Shown: positions 1 to 6,248, counted from the stretch's first letter. The stretch: 6,248 nt of DNA from Candidatus Cloacimonadota bacterium (GCA_028681035.1 JAQUJJ010000175.1:1-6248); one strand, 5' to 3'. Notes: generated by a model not told the origin, from the sequence alone. Numbers and translations are program-made.

Positions 1-1
1 A

Positions 2-124
2 TTATCCATGCTCATTGAGACTTGTTTTAGTTCTGTGACAAGGTACAATATTGATCCTTACAAAGGGAAATGGCAAGAAGGAAACCAACTTATCATACCC
101 TGTTTAAAAAACGGGGGGATGTGA
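2..124 (+). CDS. possible 3' end of an upstream open reading frame (uncertain)
   Basis: A frame stays open from the window edge to a TGA at 122-124, giving 40 codons. The translation begins LSMLIETCFSSVTRYNIDPY and ends CLKNGGM. I recognise no family. A stretch this short stays open by chance fairly often, so it could be meaningless; the other five frames close sooner. A promoter-like sequence begins 17 nt after the stop, which would fit a gene end here. The start lies outside the window, so neither length nor function can be judged. Confidence 0.18.
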   Translation, partial: LSMLIETCFSSVTRYNIDPYKGKWQEGNQLIIPCLKNGGM

Positions 125-140
125 GAACCCAATTTAAAGC

Positions 141-168
141 TTGACAGTTTTTCTGCTCTTCATATATT
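141..168 (+). promoter_or_regulatory. sigma70-like promoter candidate
   Basis: A perfect -35 hexamer TTGACA (141-146) is followed after 16 nt by TATATT (163-168), five of six bases of the -10 consensus. Transcription would start near 175 and run rightward. The next supported gene starts at 796, so the transcript would carry either a leader of about 620 nt or an independent RNA. No better promoter was found closer to the gene; the only nearby -10-like hexamer, TAGAAT at 765-770, has no matching -35. Confidence 0.45.
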
Positions 169-343
169 TTGCTTATGTAAGCTAAAGACCCTCCTTAGTC
201 GCCTGTAGTGTATCTATAGCACTTGCACTTAGCGGATGGGAGATTGTCCCAAGCTGCACTGGTAAAATGCCCGGATCATGGATATTTTCAGCGCCACCGG
301 CCAAAGCCAAAGGAGTTTTTTTGAAAGTTGACTCTTGCTGTAA

Positions 344-370
344 TTGTTTTGACTACTCATTGTCAAACAA
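344..370 (+). repeat. inverted repeat (bulged hairpin)
   Basis: Left arm TTGTTTTGAC (344-353) pairs with right arm GTCAAACAA (362-370) around the 8-nt loop TACTCATT. One extra T bulges in the left arm, leaving nine pairs. There is no T-run after it, so it is not an obvious terminator. It could be structure in a leader or an operator-like site. Confidence 0.4.
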
Positions 371-434
371 GTATTTAGAGCATATTTACCGCAGCTCTGG
401 ACAGATGAGGTCTGCTTTCATGTTGACAGATTTC

Positions 435-577
435 CACACTATCACTAACAATCAAAAATACCAATTCCCATCCCGAAGCATTGCCCGGCACCATAGCGCC
501 TGCACTCTGAGTAATAATCGTCGCACATTATCACCTAAACAGCAGGAATTATGCCCCCGGAATCGCTTCACATTATC
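435..577 (+). repeat. CACA(C/T)TATC repeat elements, partly at 45-nt period
   Basis: CACATTATC occurs at 524-532 and 569-577, exactly 45 nt apart. CACACTATC at 435-443 lies 89 nt before the first of these. The two exact copies also share the preceding AATCG (516-520 and 561-565) and a following C-rich, A-rich tail (CACCTAAAC versus CCCAAACCC). About 25 nt are therefore similar, with about 20 dissimilar nt in between. A further exact copy of the 9-mer is at 5830-5838, after the large gene. Whether the element is a protein binding site or a decayed tandem repeat is unknown. Confidence 0.5.
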
Positions 578-641
578 CCAAACCCTTCAAAATCAAGAGG
601 ATTGCAGCCCACTCGGCCAGCAACTCCATTTGTATCTAATG

Positions 642-659
642 CAGTTCTTACATGAACTG
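642..659 (+). repeat. 6-bp inverted repeat
   Basis: CAGTTC (642-647) and GAACTG (654-659) are perfect inverted copies around the 6-nt loop TTACAT. It lies about 140 nt before the start codon of the large gene. It could be a small hairpin in a leader RNA or a dimeric regulator site; a repeat of this length can also arise by chance. Confidence 0.3.
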
Positions 660-780
660 ACAATCAAGCCAACCATCATGATTAAATCTGGTAGATCGCC
701 CCAACGCGCTTCATTGCGCCATGGAGGGCTATTTACCGCCTAATAAAGATCAATAACCCTTCAATAGAATTACATCTAAT

Positions 781-786
781 AAGGAG
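781..786 (+). promoter_or_regulatory. ribosome binding site of the large secreted-protein gene
   Basis: AAGGAG, a near-perfect Shine-Dalgarno sequence, sits 9 nt before the ATG at 796. It fixes that start, which is also where the signal peptide begins. The context TACATCTAATAAGGA (771-785) recurs almost unchanged at the end of the window. Confidence 0.85.
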
Positions 787-795
787 TATTCTGAT

Positions 796-3700
796 ATGAA
801 GAAGATAATAATCCTACTTTGCGCATTAGCGATCTTAGGGATAGCTTTTGCCGATACCGTAACGGTTGGCTCGGGCACTGCCACCAGCAGTAACATGCCA
901 ATTACCGGTAATTATGGTTACAGTTACAGTCAGCAGATCTATACTCAAGCCCAAATTAATAAAGCTGGAGATATCACAAAAATACGTTTCTATTATGTTT
1001 CTGGCACGATTACCAATAGTAAAGACTGGGTCATCTACATGGGTCACACCACCAAGACGACCTTCGCTACTACAACTGATTGGGAACCACTGGCAAACCT
1101 TACACAGGTTTTTATCGGTGATGTATCCTCAATGGTTCCTCTGGCAAATAACTGGATGGAGATTACCCTCAACAACGCCTTCCCCTACGATAACGTCAAT
1201 AACCTGATCGTGGCGGTTGATGAGAATGCCTCAGGCTTTGCACCCATGAGCTGGGGTGCTTTCACGAGCGGAACTAATACCGGCATATATTACTATAGCG
1301 ATGGCACGAATCCAAATCCTGCCACACCTCCAACTGCATCAAGCAGAACGGCGACGATAGCAAGAGCGCAATTTGTATTTGCCAATACTGCCGCACCTCT
1401 GGCTCCCACCTTGTTAGCCCCTGCCAACAATGGCTCTGCTTTTACCAGTGATAAGTTAAGCTGGATGCCCACAGCAGGTGGGTCTGACGTTACAAAATAC
1501 GACGTTTATTTTGGCGTATCCTCCACGCCTCCTCTGGCAAGTTTTGAACAGACAGGCACGTCTTTCGCTCCGACCCTCGTCGCAGGCGTCGATTACTACT
1601 GGAATGTAGTAGCAAAGAATGAAATCGGTTCATCGCCCGCTTCGCCCACTTGGAAATTCACCACGATTACGGGTGCAGCGATTGGAGATGGCGGTATTAC
1701 CACTCTAAACCTGCCCTTGAATCCTTATTATGGCTATAACTATTCGCAAACCCTGTATCTGCAAAGTGAGATCAATATCTCCGGAAAGCGGATAGAGAAG
1801 CTGTATTACAATTGGAACGGCTCTGCCACAGGAACCAACAGTAAGGACTGGACTATTTACATGGGGCATACTAATAAGACTGCCTTTGCCAGCACTACAG
1901 ATTGGGTCCCTTATGCAAATATGTCCCAAGTATTCAGCGGTGTCGTTACGATTCCTGCCACTCCCGGATGGATTGAAATTACCCTGAATGCACCATTTGT
2001 CTATGACAATATCAACAACCTCGTAATTGCCGTTAACGAGACAACTACTGGGGATGATGGAAGTTCTGCGAAGTTCTTTGGCACCAGTTTTGTTGCCAAC
2101 AGAGGCTTGCGTTTGCAGAATGATACAGCAGCCTACAATCCCGCTTCTCCTGGCACAGGTACGCTTGTTGCCGGAATCGCCAATATCAAAATGATGTTTG
2201 GTGACATTCCTCTAAACGGAGTATTAGTTGTTAACCCCAGCCCTGTGGCTTGTGGAAGCAGTTATGTGGGCGTGCAGAAGAGAGTAACGGTAAGCCTTAG
2301 CAATACCGGTGGGGCTGCCTTTGATGTAAGCAGTATTGCCTTGGATGACTATACAAACTTCCAATTGGGCACTCTGCCCACCTTCCCGATCACCCTCAAT
2401 CCTGCTGCCGCTCCCGTAACCTTCGATGTGATCTTCACACCCACAGCCGCAGGCGCGCTGACTGCCAACCTGCTGATTGGCGATACCCGTAATAACTCCT
2501 CGATCGTAGTATCAGGTACTGGTGTTGCATCTCAGGTCGGTGAGATCTGCGAGAACCCCTATGTCGCTACCTTACCCATAGTTGACTACGCAGGTACCAC
2601 TGTTGGCTTCGCTGACGACTATACATCAGCTATGTTTGCCGGCACGAGCAGCAGTTACCACGGTGGATATGACTGGGTGGCGAAAGTCACAGTGCCTACT
2701 CTCGGTGCTTTAACCGTGAGCGTAGCTAATCCAGTTGGGAATACTACCTACCAGTATTTGGGAGTATTCCTGGTTAACACTATTCCCAGCCTCGCTTCCC
2801 CAGCCACTGTTTTGGGTACGGCGACTACTGCCAACACTACTGCAACAATTTCCTCGGTGACTGTTGCTGCTGGAACCTACTACATTATAGTGGATAACTG
2901 GCCCACACCTAATGGAGTTGACTTTGTGCTGAACGCATCATTTGCTTCCGCATCAAATCCTCCCTCACCTGCTGTTTTGGTAGCACCCACACCTACTGGC
3001 GTTACCGGGATTGCAACTAATCCCACCCTTAGCTGGACCAGTGGCGGTGGTATAGTAGAGAAGTACTTTGTGTCCTATGGAACACAGAGTCCCTTTACCA
3101 CTATCGTGGATAATTTTGATAACGGAATGGCCACGACCTATGGTCCTCTGCCCATCCTGGCTTACAGCACCGAATATTGGTGGACAGTGACTCCTTGGAA
3201 CTCCGTTGGTGGCAATGCTACCGGCGTCACTCCCTGGACCTTTACCACCATCTCCAATCCTACCATCTCTATCTTCCCTTACATCGAAGGTTTTGAAGTT
3301 CCCGCTGGCACATTGCCCGCGAACTGGACAGTGACCGAAGGTGCTGCTGGCGCAAGCCAACACTGGAAAGCAGCCGCAGCCGCAGCAAGCCATGGTCCCG
3401 CTGCACCCGCAGTTGGCTCATCCTTTGCTTGGTTGTATTGCTATCTTGCCAGCACAACGTATAACCCTTACAGTATGATTACACCTCCCATCGCACTTGA
3501 TGCTACGCCAAAACGCCTTACCTATCAGTATTGGATTGGGACAGATACTGTATTAGAACCATTATTCGTTGATATTTCCACGGATATGGCAACTTGGACT
3601 ACTCTGTACACTCATTCCAACGCAGCTAATACCCTAGCTTGGCATGAAAACATCATTGGTCTGGGAGCTTATGCCTCCAGTACTGTGTACTTGCGCTTTA

Positions 3701-5829
3701 GAGGCGTGAGTAGCTATGCCAACGCCATGACTGACTTGGGTATCGATAATGTCATTGTCGCCAATATCCCCTCAGGCCCCCCTACTGCTCCCACCCTCAC
3801 CTCTCCTGTGGCTTTAACAGGTATGCCCAAAGCCGGGTTTAATATGACCTGGACACCCGATCTTTCCAGTGGACCCACAGATTACTATAACGTGTACCTG
3901 TGGACAGATGAAGATGGATTTGGCAATGGCCCGATCTTTTACACCACGGGAACATCATTGGACCCCACTGCTCCGCCGTTAGATCCCCTTGGGAACCCAC
4001 AATCTGGGATGACATTCGCTTATCTGGATCGCTACAACTGGACAGTTGAGGCTTATTCAGCCGCGTATCCTGGAGAAGAAGCCTGGCCTACGGGAAGCTG
4101 GTTCGAGATCGAAGACGATCCTAGCATAGTTATCCCCCCCGCTTACCTTGAGAACTTCGATGCTCTCGCAATAGGAGCTATGCCGAACAATTGGACGATG
4201 TTTGGTCCTCATACCTGGAAAGCAGCTTCTAATGTCGACGCTAATTCCATGCCCAATTGTGCTGTTGTCTATTACAATTCCTACGATGACAAAGATGATT
4301 GGATGATTACTCCGCCGATTAGGATGGTGGCCAGCCAGCTCTACACCATCTCCTTCGCCCTGAAAGCTCCGGGTTGGGATGGTGTGCCTGAAGCCTTGGC
4401 TGTACATTTCGGCTCAGCACCCACCATTGTGGCAATGAATGCCAATACTCCGATCTATGATGACAATAATCTCTTCCAGGCAGATTGGACAACTATACAA
4501 GTGCCGTTCACACCAGCCACTACCGGTACCTATTACTTTGGTTGGCACGCCTATAGTGATGCTGATATTGACTACATTGCAGTAGATGATATTTCGATAT
4601 TCATCCCTGCAGCTATCGATATGGCAGTAACCGGGCTCAGTGGCAAAACCACTGGTTTTGTTGGCTCCCCTGTTACTAAGACGGTAACCGTCGCAAACGT
4701 TGGTGCAACCACCATCTCCAGCTACACCGTCTATCTCAAAAACGCAGTTGGTGATGCAGTACTGGATCAGGAAACAATCTCAGCACCAATACTTGCTGCT
4801 GGCACAGCAAGCCACGAGCTTAGCTGGATTCCTGCCTTAGACGGTATTGTCTCTGTGTATGCAGAGGTTAGTGCAACTGGTGACCTGGTGGCCACTAACA
4901 ACGTATCCGCCCCTGTGGATGTAACCGTGTATCCTGCCAGTATGAAATTACTGTATGTAGGTGATCCCGCCACAACCTGGGTAAGCACAGCATATCCTTT
5001 CAATATGTACTGGGAAGATTTCGTGGCAGAATCAGTGTATTTGGCCAGTGAGATCCAGGCAAGTGCCGGAACGATTAAAGCGATATCCTATATCAATTAT
5101 TTCGCTACTGCGCAAACCAAGCAGGTTCAGATCTGGATGCAAAATACCAGCCAGTCAACGCTTAGCGCCGGCTGGTTACCTTGGGCAAATTATACCCTCG
5201 TCTTCGATGGCATGGTGAATTTCCCTGTTGGCGCAAACGAGATTAACATTCCTATCACTCCCTTCACCTACACTGGTGGTAACCTGGCAATCAGGACCAG
5301 TAGAACCTGGGAAGGCGATTGGGTTGCCAATAACCAATTCTTCGTAACAAATAATCCTAATTATCCGAATAGATCACGTTACTACTATGCAGATTCAGAA
5401 TTTGTAGATGAGAGTGCTCCCGGAACTGGATATCTTTCGACCTACGTGCCGAACATACTGTTCTACGTGGATCCTGCAACTCTTGTACTCACTACTGCAA
5501 CACCTGACGTGGCGGTATCTGAGAATGCCGGAGCCATTACATTGGCTTGGGATGCGGTGCCTTATGCCTATTCCTATAATCTCTATAAATCCACCGATCC
5601 TTATGCCTTTGGCGCAACTCCTGAATCTACCATCTACACCAATAGCTTCAGCTACACACCATTGGCTGGTGAAACCAAGGCCTTCTACAAAGTAGCCTCT
5701 GCCACCTACCGTGACTATGTGCGCAGCGTGATGGCAAAGGACTATGTATCAACAAAGAATGCTGGAGACCTGAAACAAGTAGAAACCATACAGGTTCCCA
5801 AACTCAGAAATAGAAAAACACAACAATAA
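796..5829 (+). CDS. secreted multidomain beta-sandwich surface protein (adhesin-like, Cloacimonadota/Bacteroidota style)
   Basis: 1677 residues, complete. Residues 1-19 are a Sec signal peptide: MKK, a hydrophobic core, and cleavage after AFA. Domains seen, approximate residues: module A1 20-196; FN3-like 201-291; module A2 293-472, an evident duplicate of A1; ASH/HYDIN (choice-of-anchor D)-like 473-578; PPC-like 579-721; FN3-like 722-819; choice-of-anchor J/cleaved-adhesin-like 820-994 (ITPPI 895-899, GIDNV 982-986); FN3-like 995-1108; second anchor-J-like 1109-1271 (DDWMITPPI 1167-1175, VDDI 1263-1266); CARDB-like 1272-1382; diverged third A module 1383-1560; FN3-like end 1563-1650; basic tail. 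Apart from the signal peptide I see no membrane segment, catalytic motif or lipobox. The usual type IX C-terminal sorting domain is not recognisable. A role in adhesion or surface binding follows from domain style only; the ligand is unknown. It is flanked by its own RBS and terminator, so it is probably monocistronic. Domain names are by eye, without profile searches. Confidence 0.9.
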   Translation: MKKIIILLCALAILGIAFADTVTVGSGTATSSNMPITGNYGYSYSQQIYTQAQINKAGDITKIRFYYVSGTITNSKDWVIYMGHTTKTTFATTTDWEPLANLTQVFIGDVSSMVPLANNWMEITLNNAFPYDNVNNLIVAVDENASGFAPMSWGAFTSGTNTGIYYYSDGTNPNPATPPTASSRTATIARAQFVFANTAAPLAPTLLAPANNGSAFTSDKLSWMPTAGGSDVTKYDVYFGVSSTPPLASFEQTGTSFAPTLVAGVDYYWNVVAKNEIGSSPASPTWKFTTITGAAIGDGGITTLNLPLNPYYGYNYSQTLYLQSEINISGKRIEKLYYNWNGSATGTNSKDWTIYMGHTNKTAFASTTDWVPYANMSQVFSGVVTIPATPGWIEITLNAPFVYDNINNLVIAVNETTTGDDGSSAKFFGTSFVANRGLRLQNDTAAYNPASPGTGTLVAGIANIKMMFGDIPLNGVLVVNPSPVACGSSYVGVQKRVTVSLSNTGGAAFDVSSIALDDYTNFQLGTLPTFPITLNPAAAPVTFDVIFTPTAAGALTANLLIGDTRNNSSIVVSGTGVASQVGEICENPYVATLPIVDYAGTTVGFADDYTSAMFAGTSSSYHGGYDWVAKVTVPTLGALTVSVANPVGNTTYQYLGVFLVNTIPSLASPATVLGTATTANTTATISSVTVAAGTYYIIVDNWPTPNGVDFVLNASFASASNPPSPAVLVAPTPTGVTGIATNPTLSWTSGGGIVEKYFVSYGTQSPFTTIVDNFDNGMATTYGPLPILAYSTEYWWTVTPWNSVGGNATGVTPWTFTTISNPTISIFPYIEGFEVPAGTLPANWTVTEGAAGASQHWKAAAAAASHGPAAPAVGSSFAWLYCYLASTTYNPYSMITPPIALDATPKRLTYQYWIGTDTVLEPLFVDISTDMATWTTLYTHSNAANTLAWHENIIGLGAYASSTVYLRFRGVSSYANAMTDLGIDNVIVANIPSGPPTAPTLTSPVALTGMPKAGFNMTWTPDLSSGPTDYYNVYLWTDEDGFGNGPIFYTTGTSLDPTAPPLDPLGNPQSGMTFAYLDRYNWTVEAYSAAYPGEEAWPTGSWFEIEDDPSIVIPPAYLENFDALAIGAMPNNWTMFGPHTWKAASNVDANSMPNCAVVYYNSYDDKDDWMITPPIRMVASQLYTISFALKAPGWDGVPEALAVHFGSAPTIVAMNANTPIYDDNNLFQADWTTIQVPFTPATTGTYYFGWHAYSDADIDYIAVDDISIFIPAAIDMAVTGLSGKTTGFVGSPVTKTVTVANVGATTISSYTVYLKNAVGDAVLDQETISAPILAAGTASHELSWIPALDGIVSVYAEVSATGDLVATNNVSAPVDVTVYPASMKLLYVGDPATTWVSTAYPFNMYWEDFVAESVYLASEIQASAGTIKAISYINYFATAQTKQVQIWMQNTSQSTLSAGWLPWANYTLVFDGMVNFPVGANEINIPITPFTYTGGNLAIRTSRTWEGDWVANNQFFVTNNPNYPNRSRYYYADSEFVDESAPGTGYLSTYVPNILFYVDPATLVLTTATPDVAVSENAGAITLAWDAVPYAYSYNLYKSTDPYAFGATPESTIYTNSFSYTPLAGETKAFYKVASATYRDYVRSVMAKDYVSTKNAGDLKQVETIQVPKLRNRKTQQ
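853..1383 (+). other. module A1 of the large protein (first 'IYMGHT' copy)
   Basis: Residues 20-196, directly after the signal peptide. Hallmarks are YGYSYSQQIY, then KDWVIYMGHT at 76-85, then W120, and FPYDNVNNLIVAV at 129-141. Modules like this occur widely in secreted proteins of Cloacimonadota and Bacteroidota, usually near FN3 or anchor-J domains. I know of no established function. The sequence suggests a beta-sandwich, with alternating hydrophobic and polar residues and many Thr, Ser, Asn and Tyr. Confidence 0.7.
1672..2211 (+). other. module A2 of the large protein (second 'IYMGHT' copy)
   Basis: Residues 293-472. It aligns with A1 along its whole length: YGYNYSQTLY, KDWTIYMGHT at 350-359, STTDWVPYANMSQVFSG, and FVYDNINNLVIAV at 401-413. 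The DNA has diverged at many silent positions, so the duplication is not recent. An FN3-like linker separates it from A1. Confidence 0.7.
4942..5475 (+). other. module A3 of the large protein (diverged third copy)
   Basis: Residues 1383-1560. The order of elements is the same as in A1 and A2: VYLASEI, then TIKAISYI, then VQIWMQNTS (1444-1452) where the others have IYMGHT, then LPWANYTLVFDG, EINIPI, and FTYTGGNLAIR (1490-1500). The spacing from the central Y or W to the later Y is 45 residues, against 50 in A1 and 48 in A2. The GHT signature is lost. Confidence 0.55.
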
Positions 5830-5852
5830 CACATTATCTCACATAGATAATG
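5830..5852 (+). repeat. perfect 8-bp hairpin directly after the stop codon
   Basis: CATTATCT (5832-5839) and AGATAATG (5845-5852) pair perfectly around the loop CACAT. It begins three nt after the TAA and ends two nt before the terminator stem. The left arm overlaps CACATTATC (5830-5838), the 9-mer also found in the upstream region. It could protect the mRNA 3' end or be a binding site; it is AU-rich, so weaker than the next hairpin. Confidence 0.6.
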
Positions 5853-5853
5853 C

Positions 5854-5882
5854 AGCAGCCTCCTCACGGGGGCTGCTTTTTT
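5854..5882 (+). terminator. intrinsic terminator of the large gene
   Basis: The stem AGCAGCCTCC (5854-5863) pairs with GGGGGCTGCT (5868-5877) around the loop TCAC. That gives ten pairs with one T-G wobble, and a run of six Ts follows (5877-5882, the first of them paired). It lies 25 nt after the stop codon. GC-rich stem, tetraloop and T-run are the classic rho-independent pattern. Confidence 0.9.
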
Positions 5883-5918
5883 GTGGGGTGAAAAAGAGAG
5901 CTAAGACACGCTGTTGCT

Positions 5919-5936
5919 GGATTCGTTTGCGTCTCG
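5919..5936 (-). repeat. possible decayed inverted copy of the palindromic repeat
   Basis: GCGTCTCG at 5929-5936 is the reverse complement of the repeat core CGAGACGC. GGATT at 5919-5923 is the reverse complement of the repeat end AATCC. Order and orientation fit a degraded copy on the minus strand, but the palindrome arms are lost and an 8-mer match alone is weak. Confidence 0.22.
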
Positions 5937-6008
5937 TGTCGAACAAGACTGCAAGCCTTGAAGGAAGCACCTCTCCAGCTCAGTTTGCCAAAAAGTTGTG
6001 ACAAAAGT

Positions 6009-6025
6009 GAGCAGGTTCCCTGCTC
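6009..6025. repeat. 7-bp palindrome abutting the repeat array
   Basis: GAGCAGG (6009-6015) and CCTGCTC (6019-6025) form a perfect inverted repeat with the 3-nt loop TTC. It has almost the same design as the three repeats that follow (8-bp arms, 3-nt loop) but a different sequence, and it overlaps the first repeat by two bases. Confidence 0.5.
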
Positions 6026-6138
6026 TGCAGGCGAGACGCCTGCAATCCAACACCGCCAAGCCCCGAACTCTGCAGACGAGACGCCTGCAATCCAAAACTG
6101 CCAATTTCGAGCTTCTGCAGGCGAGACGCCTGCAATCC
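6024..6138. repeat. array of three 25-nt palindromic repeats at 45-nt period
   Basis: The 25-nt unit occurs at 6024-6048, 6069-6093 and 6114-6138, identical except for one G-to-A change at 6076. Each contains TGCAGGCG, loop AGA, CGCCTGCA, an 8-bp stem with a 3-nt loop. The two 20-nt intervals start with a partly conserved AA-AC-GCCAA (6049-6059, 6094-6104) and then diverge. The exact 45-nt period and conserved flank point to tandem duplication of a longer unit. It resembles dispersed intergenic palindromic repeats of the REP kind; no transposase or RAYT gene is in the window. It is not a CRISPR array. Confidence 0.85.
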
Positions 6139-6234
6139 TGTGCAGCTCGCATCAAACAAGGTTAGCTGTCTTGTCAAACCAAGCTCTTAATTTTCCCCTT
6201 TACAAGTTTCCCAGGCCCTCCACTCTGGTTTCAC

Positions 6235-6248
6235 TACATCAATAAGGA
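6235..6248 (+). promoter_or_regulatory. presumed ribosome binding site region of the next gene (cut by window end)
   Basis: TACATCAATAAGGA at the very end matches TACATCTAATAAGGA before the large gene, with one T missing. In the large gene this leads into AAGGAG and an ATG nine nt on. A gene on the + strand therefore probably starts within about 15 nt beyond the window. Confidence 0.5.

Larger units (their letters stand above)
125..780. other. long gene-free region upstream of the large secreted-protein gene
   Basis: This stretch of about 650 nt holds no gene I can support. The longest open frame (267-743, + strand, 158 codons) has no ribosome binding site. Its product is rich in Ser, Arg, Gln, His and Cys, has no domain pattern, and looks like translated non-coding DNA. 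On the minus strand, short open pieces are broken by several stops. What can be seen is a promoter-like pair at 141-168, a bulged inverted repeat at 344-370, a 6-bp inverted repeat at 642-659, and repeated CACA(C/T)TATC elements at 435, 524 and 569. It may be a long 5' leader, a non-coding RNA locus, or the remains of decayed repeat or coding sequence. The sequence alone does not decide between these. Confidence 0.6.
5883..6248. other. gene-free repeat-rich region downstream of the terminator
   Basis: Open frames on both strands here (for example 5958-6245 + and 5901-6155 -) arise because the repeat period of 45 nt equals 15 codons and the repeat has no stops. Their products are low-complexity repeats such as AGETPAIQ or CRRLACR, with no ribosome binding site, so I do not call them genes. 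The region holds a 7-bp hairpin, three palindromic repeats, and the presumed leader of the next gene. Confidence 0.65.

Noticed and set aside
98..116. 8-bp hairpin CCCTGTTT / AAACGGGG as a terminator for an upstream gene
   Set aside because: No T-run follows it on either strand, and the stem lies inside the open frame that ends at 124.
423..451. Second promoter with TTGACA at 423-428
   Set aside because: The hexamer at the right distance (TAACAA, 17 nt on) matches the -10 consensus poorly.
267..743. 158-codon open frame on the + strand, a possible hypothetical protein
   Set aside because: No ribosome binding site before the ATG, odd composition, no domain-like pattern, and it spans repeat elements and inverted repeats. 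An open frame of this length is somewhat unusual by chance, so a decayed gene cannot be excluded.
459..743. Possible minus-strand decayed gene (short open pieces, for example one beginning DNVKRFRGHNS)
   Set aside because: Interrupted by several stops, with no family I can identify. The apparent internal repeat of DNV(K/R)R comes from the 45-nt DNA repeat.
835..5695. Other open frames on both strands inside the large gene
   Set aside because: They are shadows of the 1677-residue frame, which has the ribosome binding site, signal peptide and coherent domains.
6024..6138. Short CRISPR array (25-nt repeats, 20-nt spacers)
   Set aside because: Only three units, the intervals share a conserved start, the repeat is almost entirely one palindrome, and no cas genes are in view. 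Tandem duplication explains it better.
5901..6245. Open frames of 65-95 codons on both strands over the palindromic repeats
   Set aside because: A repeat period of 15 codons keeps several frames open at once; products are low-complexity repeats and lack ribosome binding sites.

Overview
The window holds one large, complete gene (796-5829, + strand) for a secreted multidomain beta-sandwich protein of 1677 residues. Non-coding DNA rich in repeats and palindromes flanks it on both sides. The protein combines a Sec signal peptide, three copies of an 'IYMGHT' type module, fibronectin III-like linkers, an ASH/HYDIN-like domain, a PPC-like domain, two choice-of-anchor J/cleaved-adhesin type domains and a CARDB-like domain. 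This mix is typical of cell-surface proteins from the FCB group, above all Candidatus Cloacimonadota and to a lesser degree Bacteroidota. The clean AAGGAG ribosome binding site and moderate GC content fit a bacterium of that kind. The lineage is an inference from protein style; no marker gene is present.

Layout: 1-124 may hold the last 40 codons of an upstream reading frame, but this is weak. From 125 to 780 there is no convincing gene. That stretch starts with a good sigma70-like promoter (TTGACA, 16 nt, TATATT) and contains several small inverted repeats. It also has a 9-mer, CACATTATC, at an exact 45-nt interval, with a one-mismatch copy further upstream. The ribosome binding site at 781-786 leads into the large gene. 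The same 9-mer comes back directly after the stop codon, inside a perfect hairpin, and a strong intrinsic terminator follows. From 5883 to the end there is no gene. This segment carries three copies of a 25-nt GC-rich palindromic repeat spaced exactly 45 nt apart, preceded by a separate 7-bp hairpin. The window stops inside what looks like the ribosome binding site of the next gene, since the last 14 bases repeat the leader of the large gene.

The large gene appears to be transcribed alone: it has its own terminator and long gene-free flanks. Its product is probably exported and displayed or released. The sequence shows no catalytic site and no recognisable C-terminal sorting domain. The most notable unexplained elements are the 45-nt-period palindromic array, the recurring CACATTATC element, and the way the protein is built from duplicated modules, the third of which is strongly diverged.
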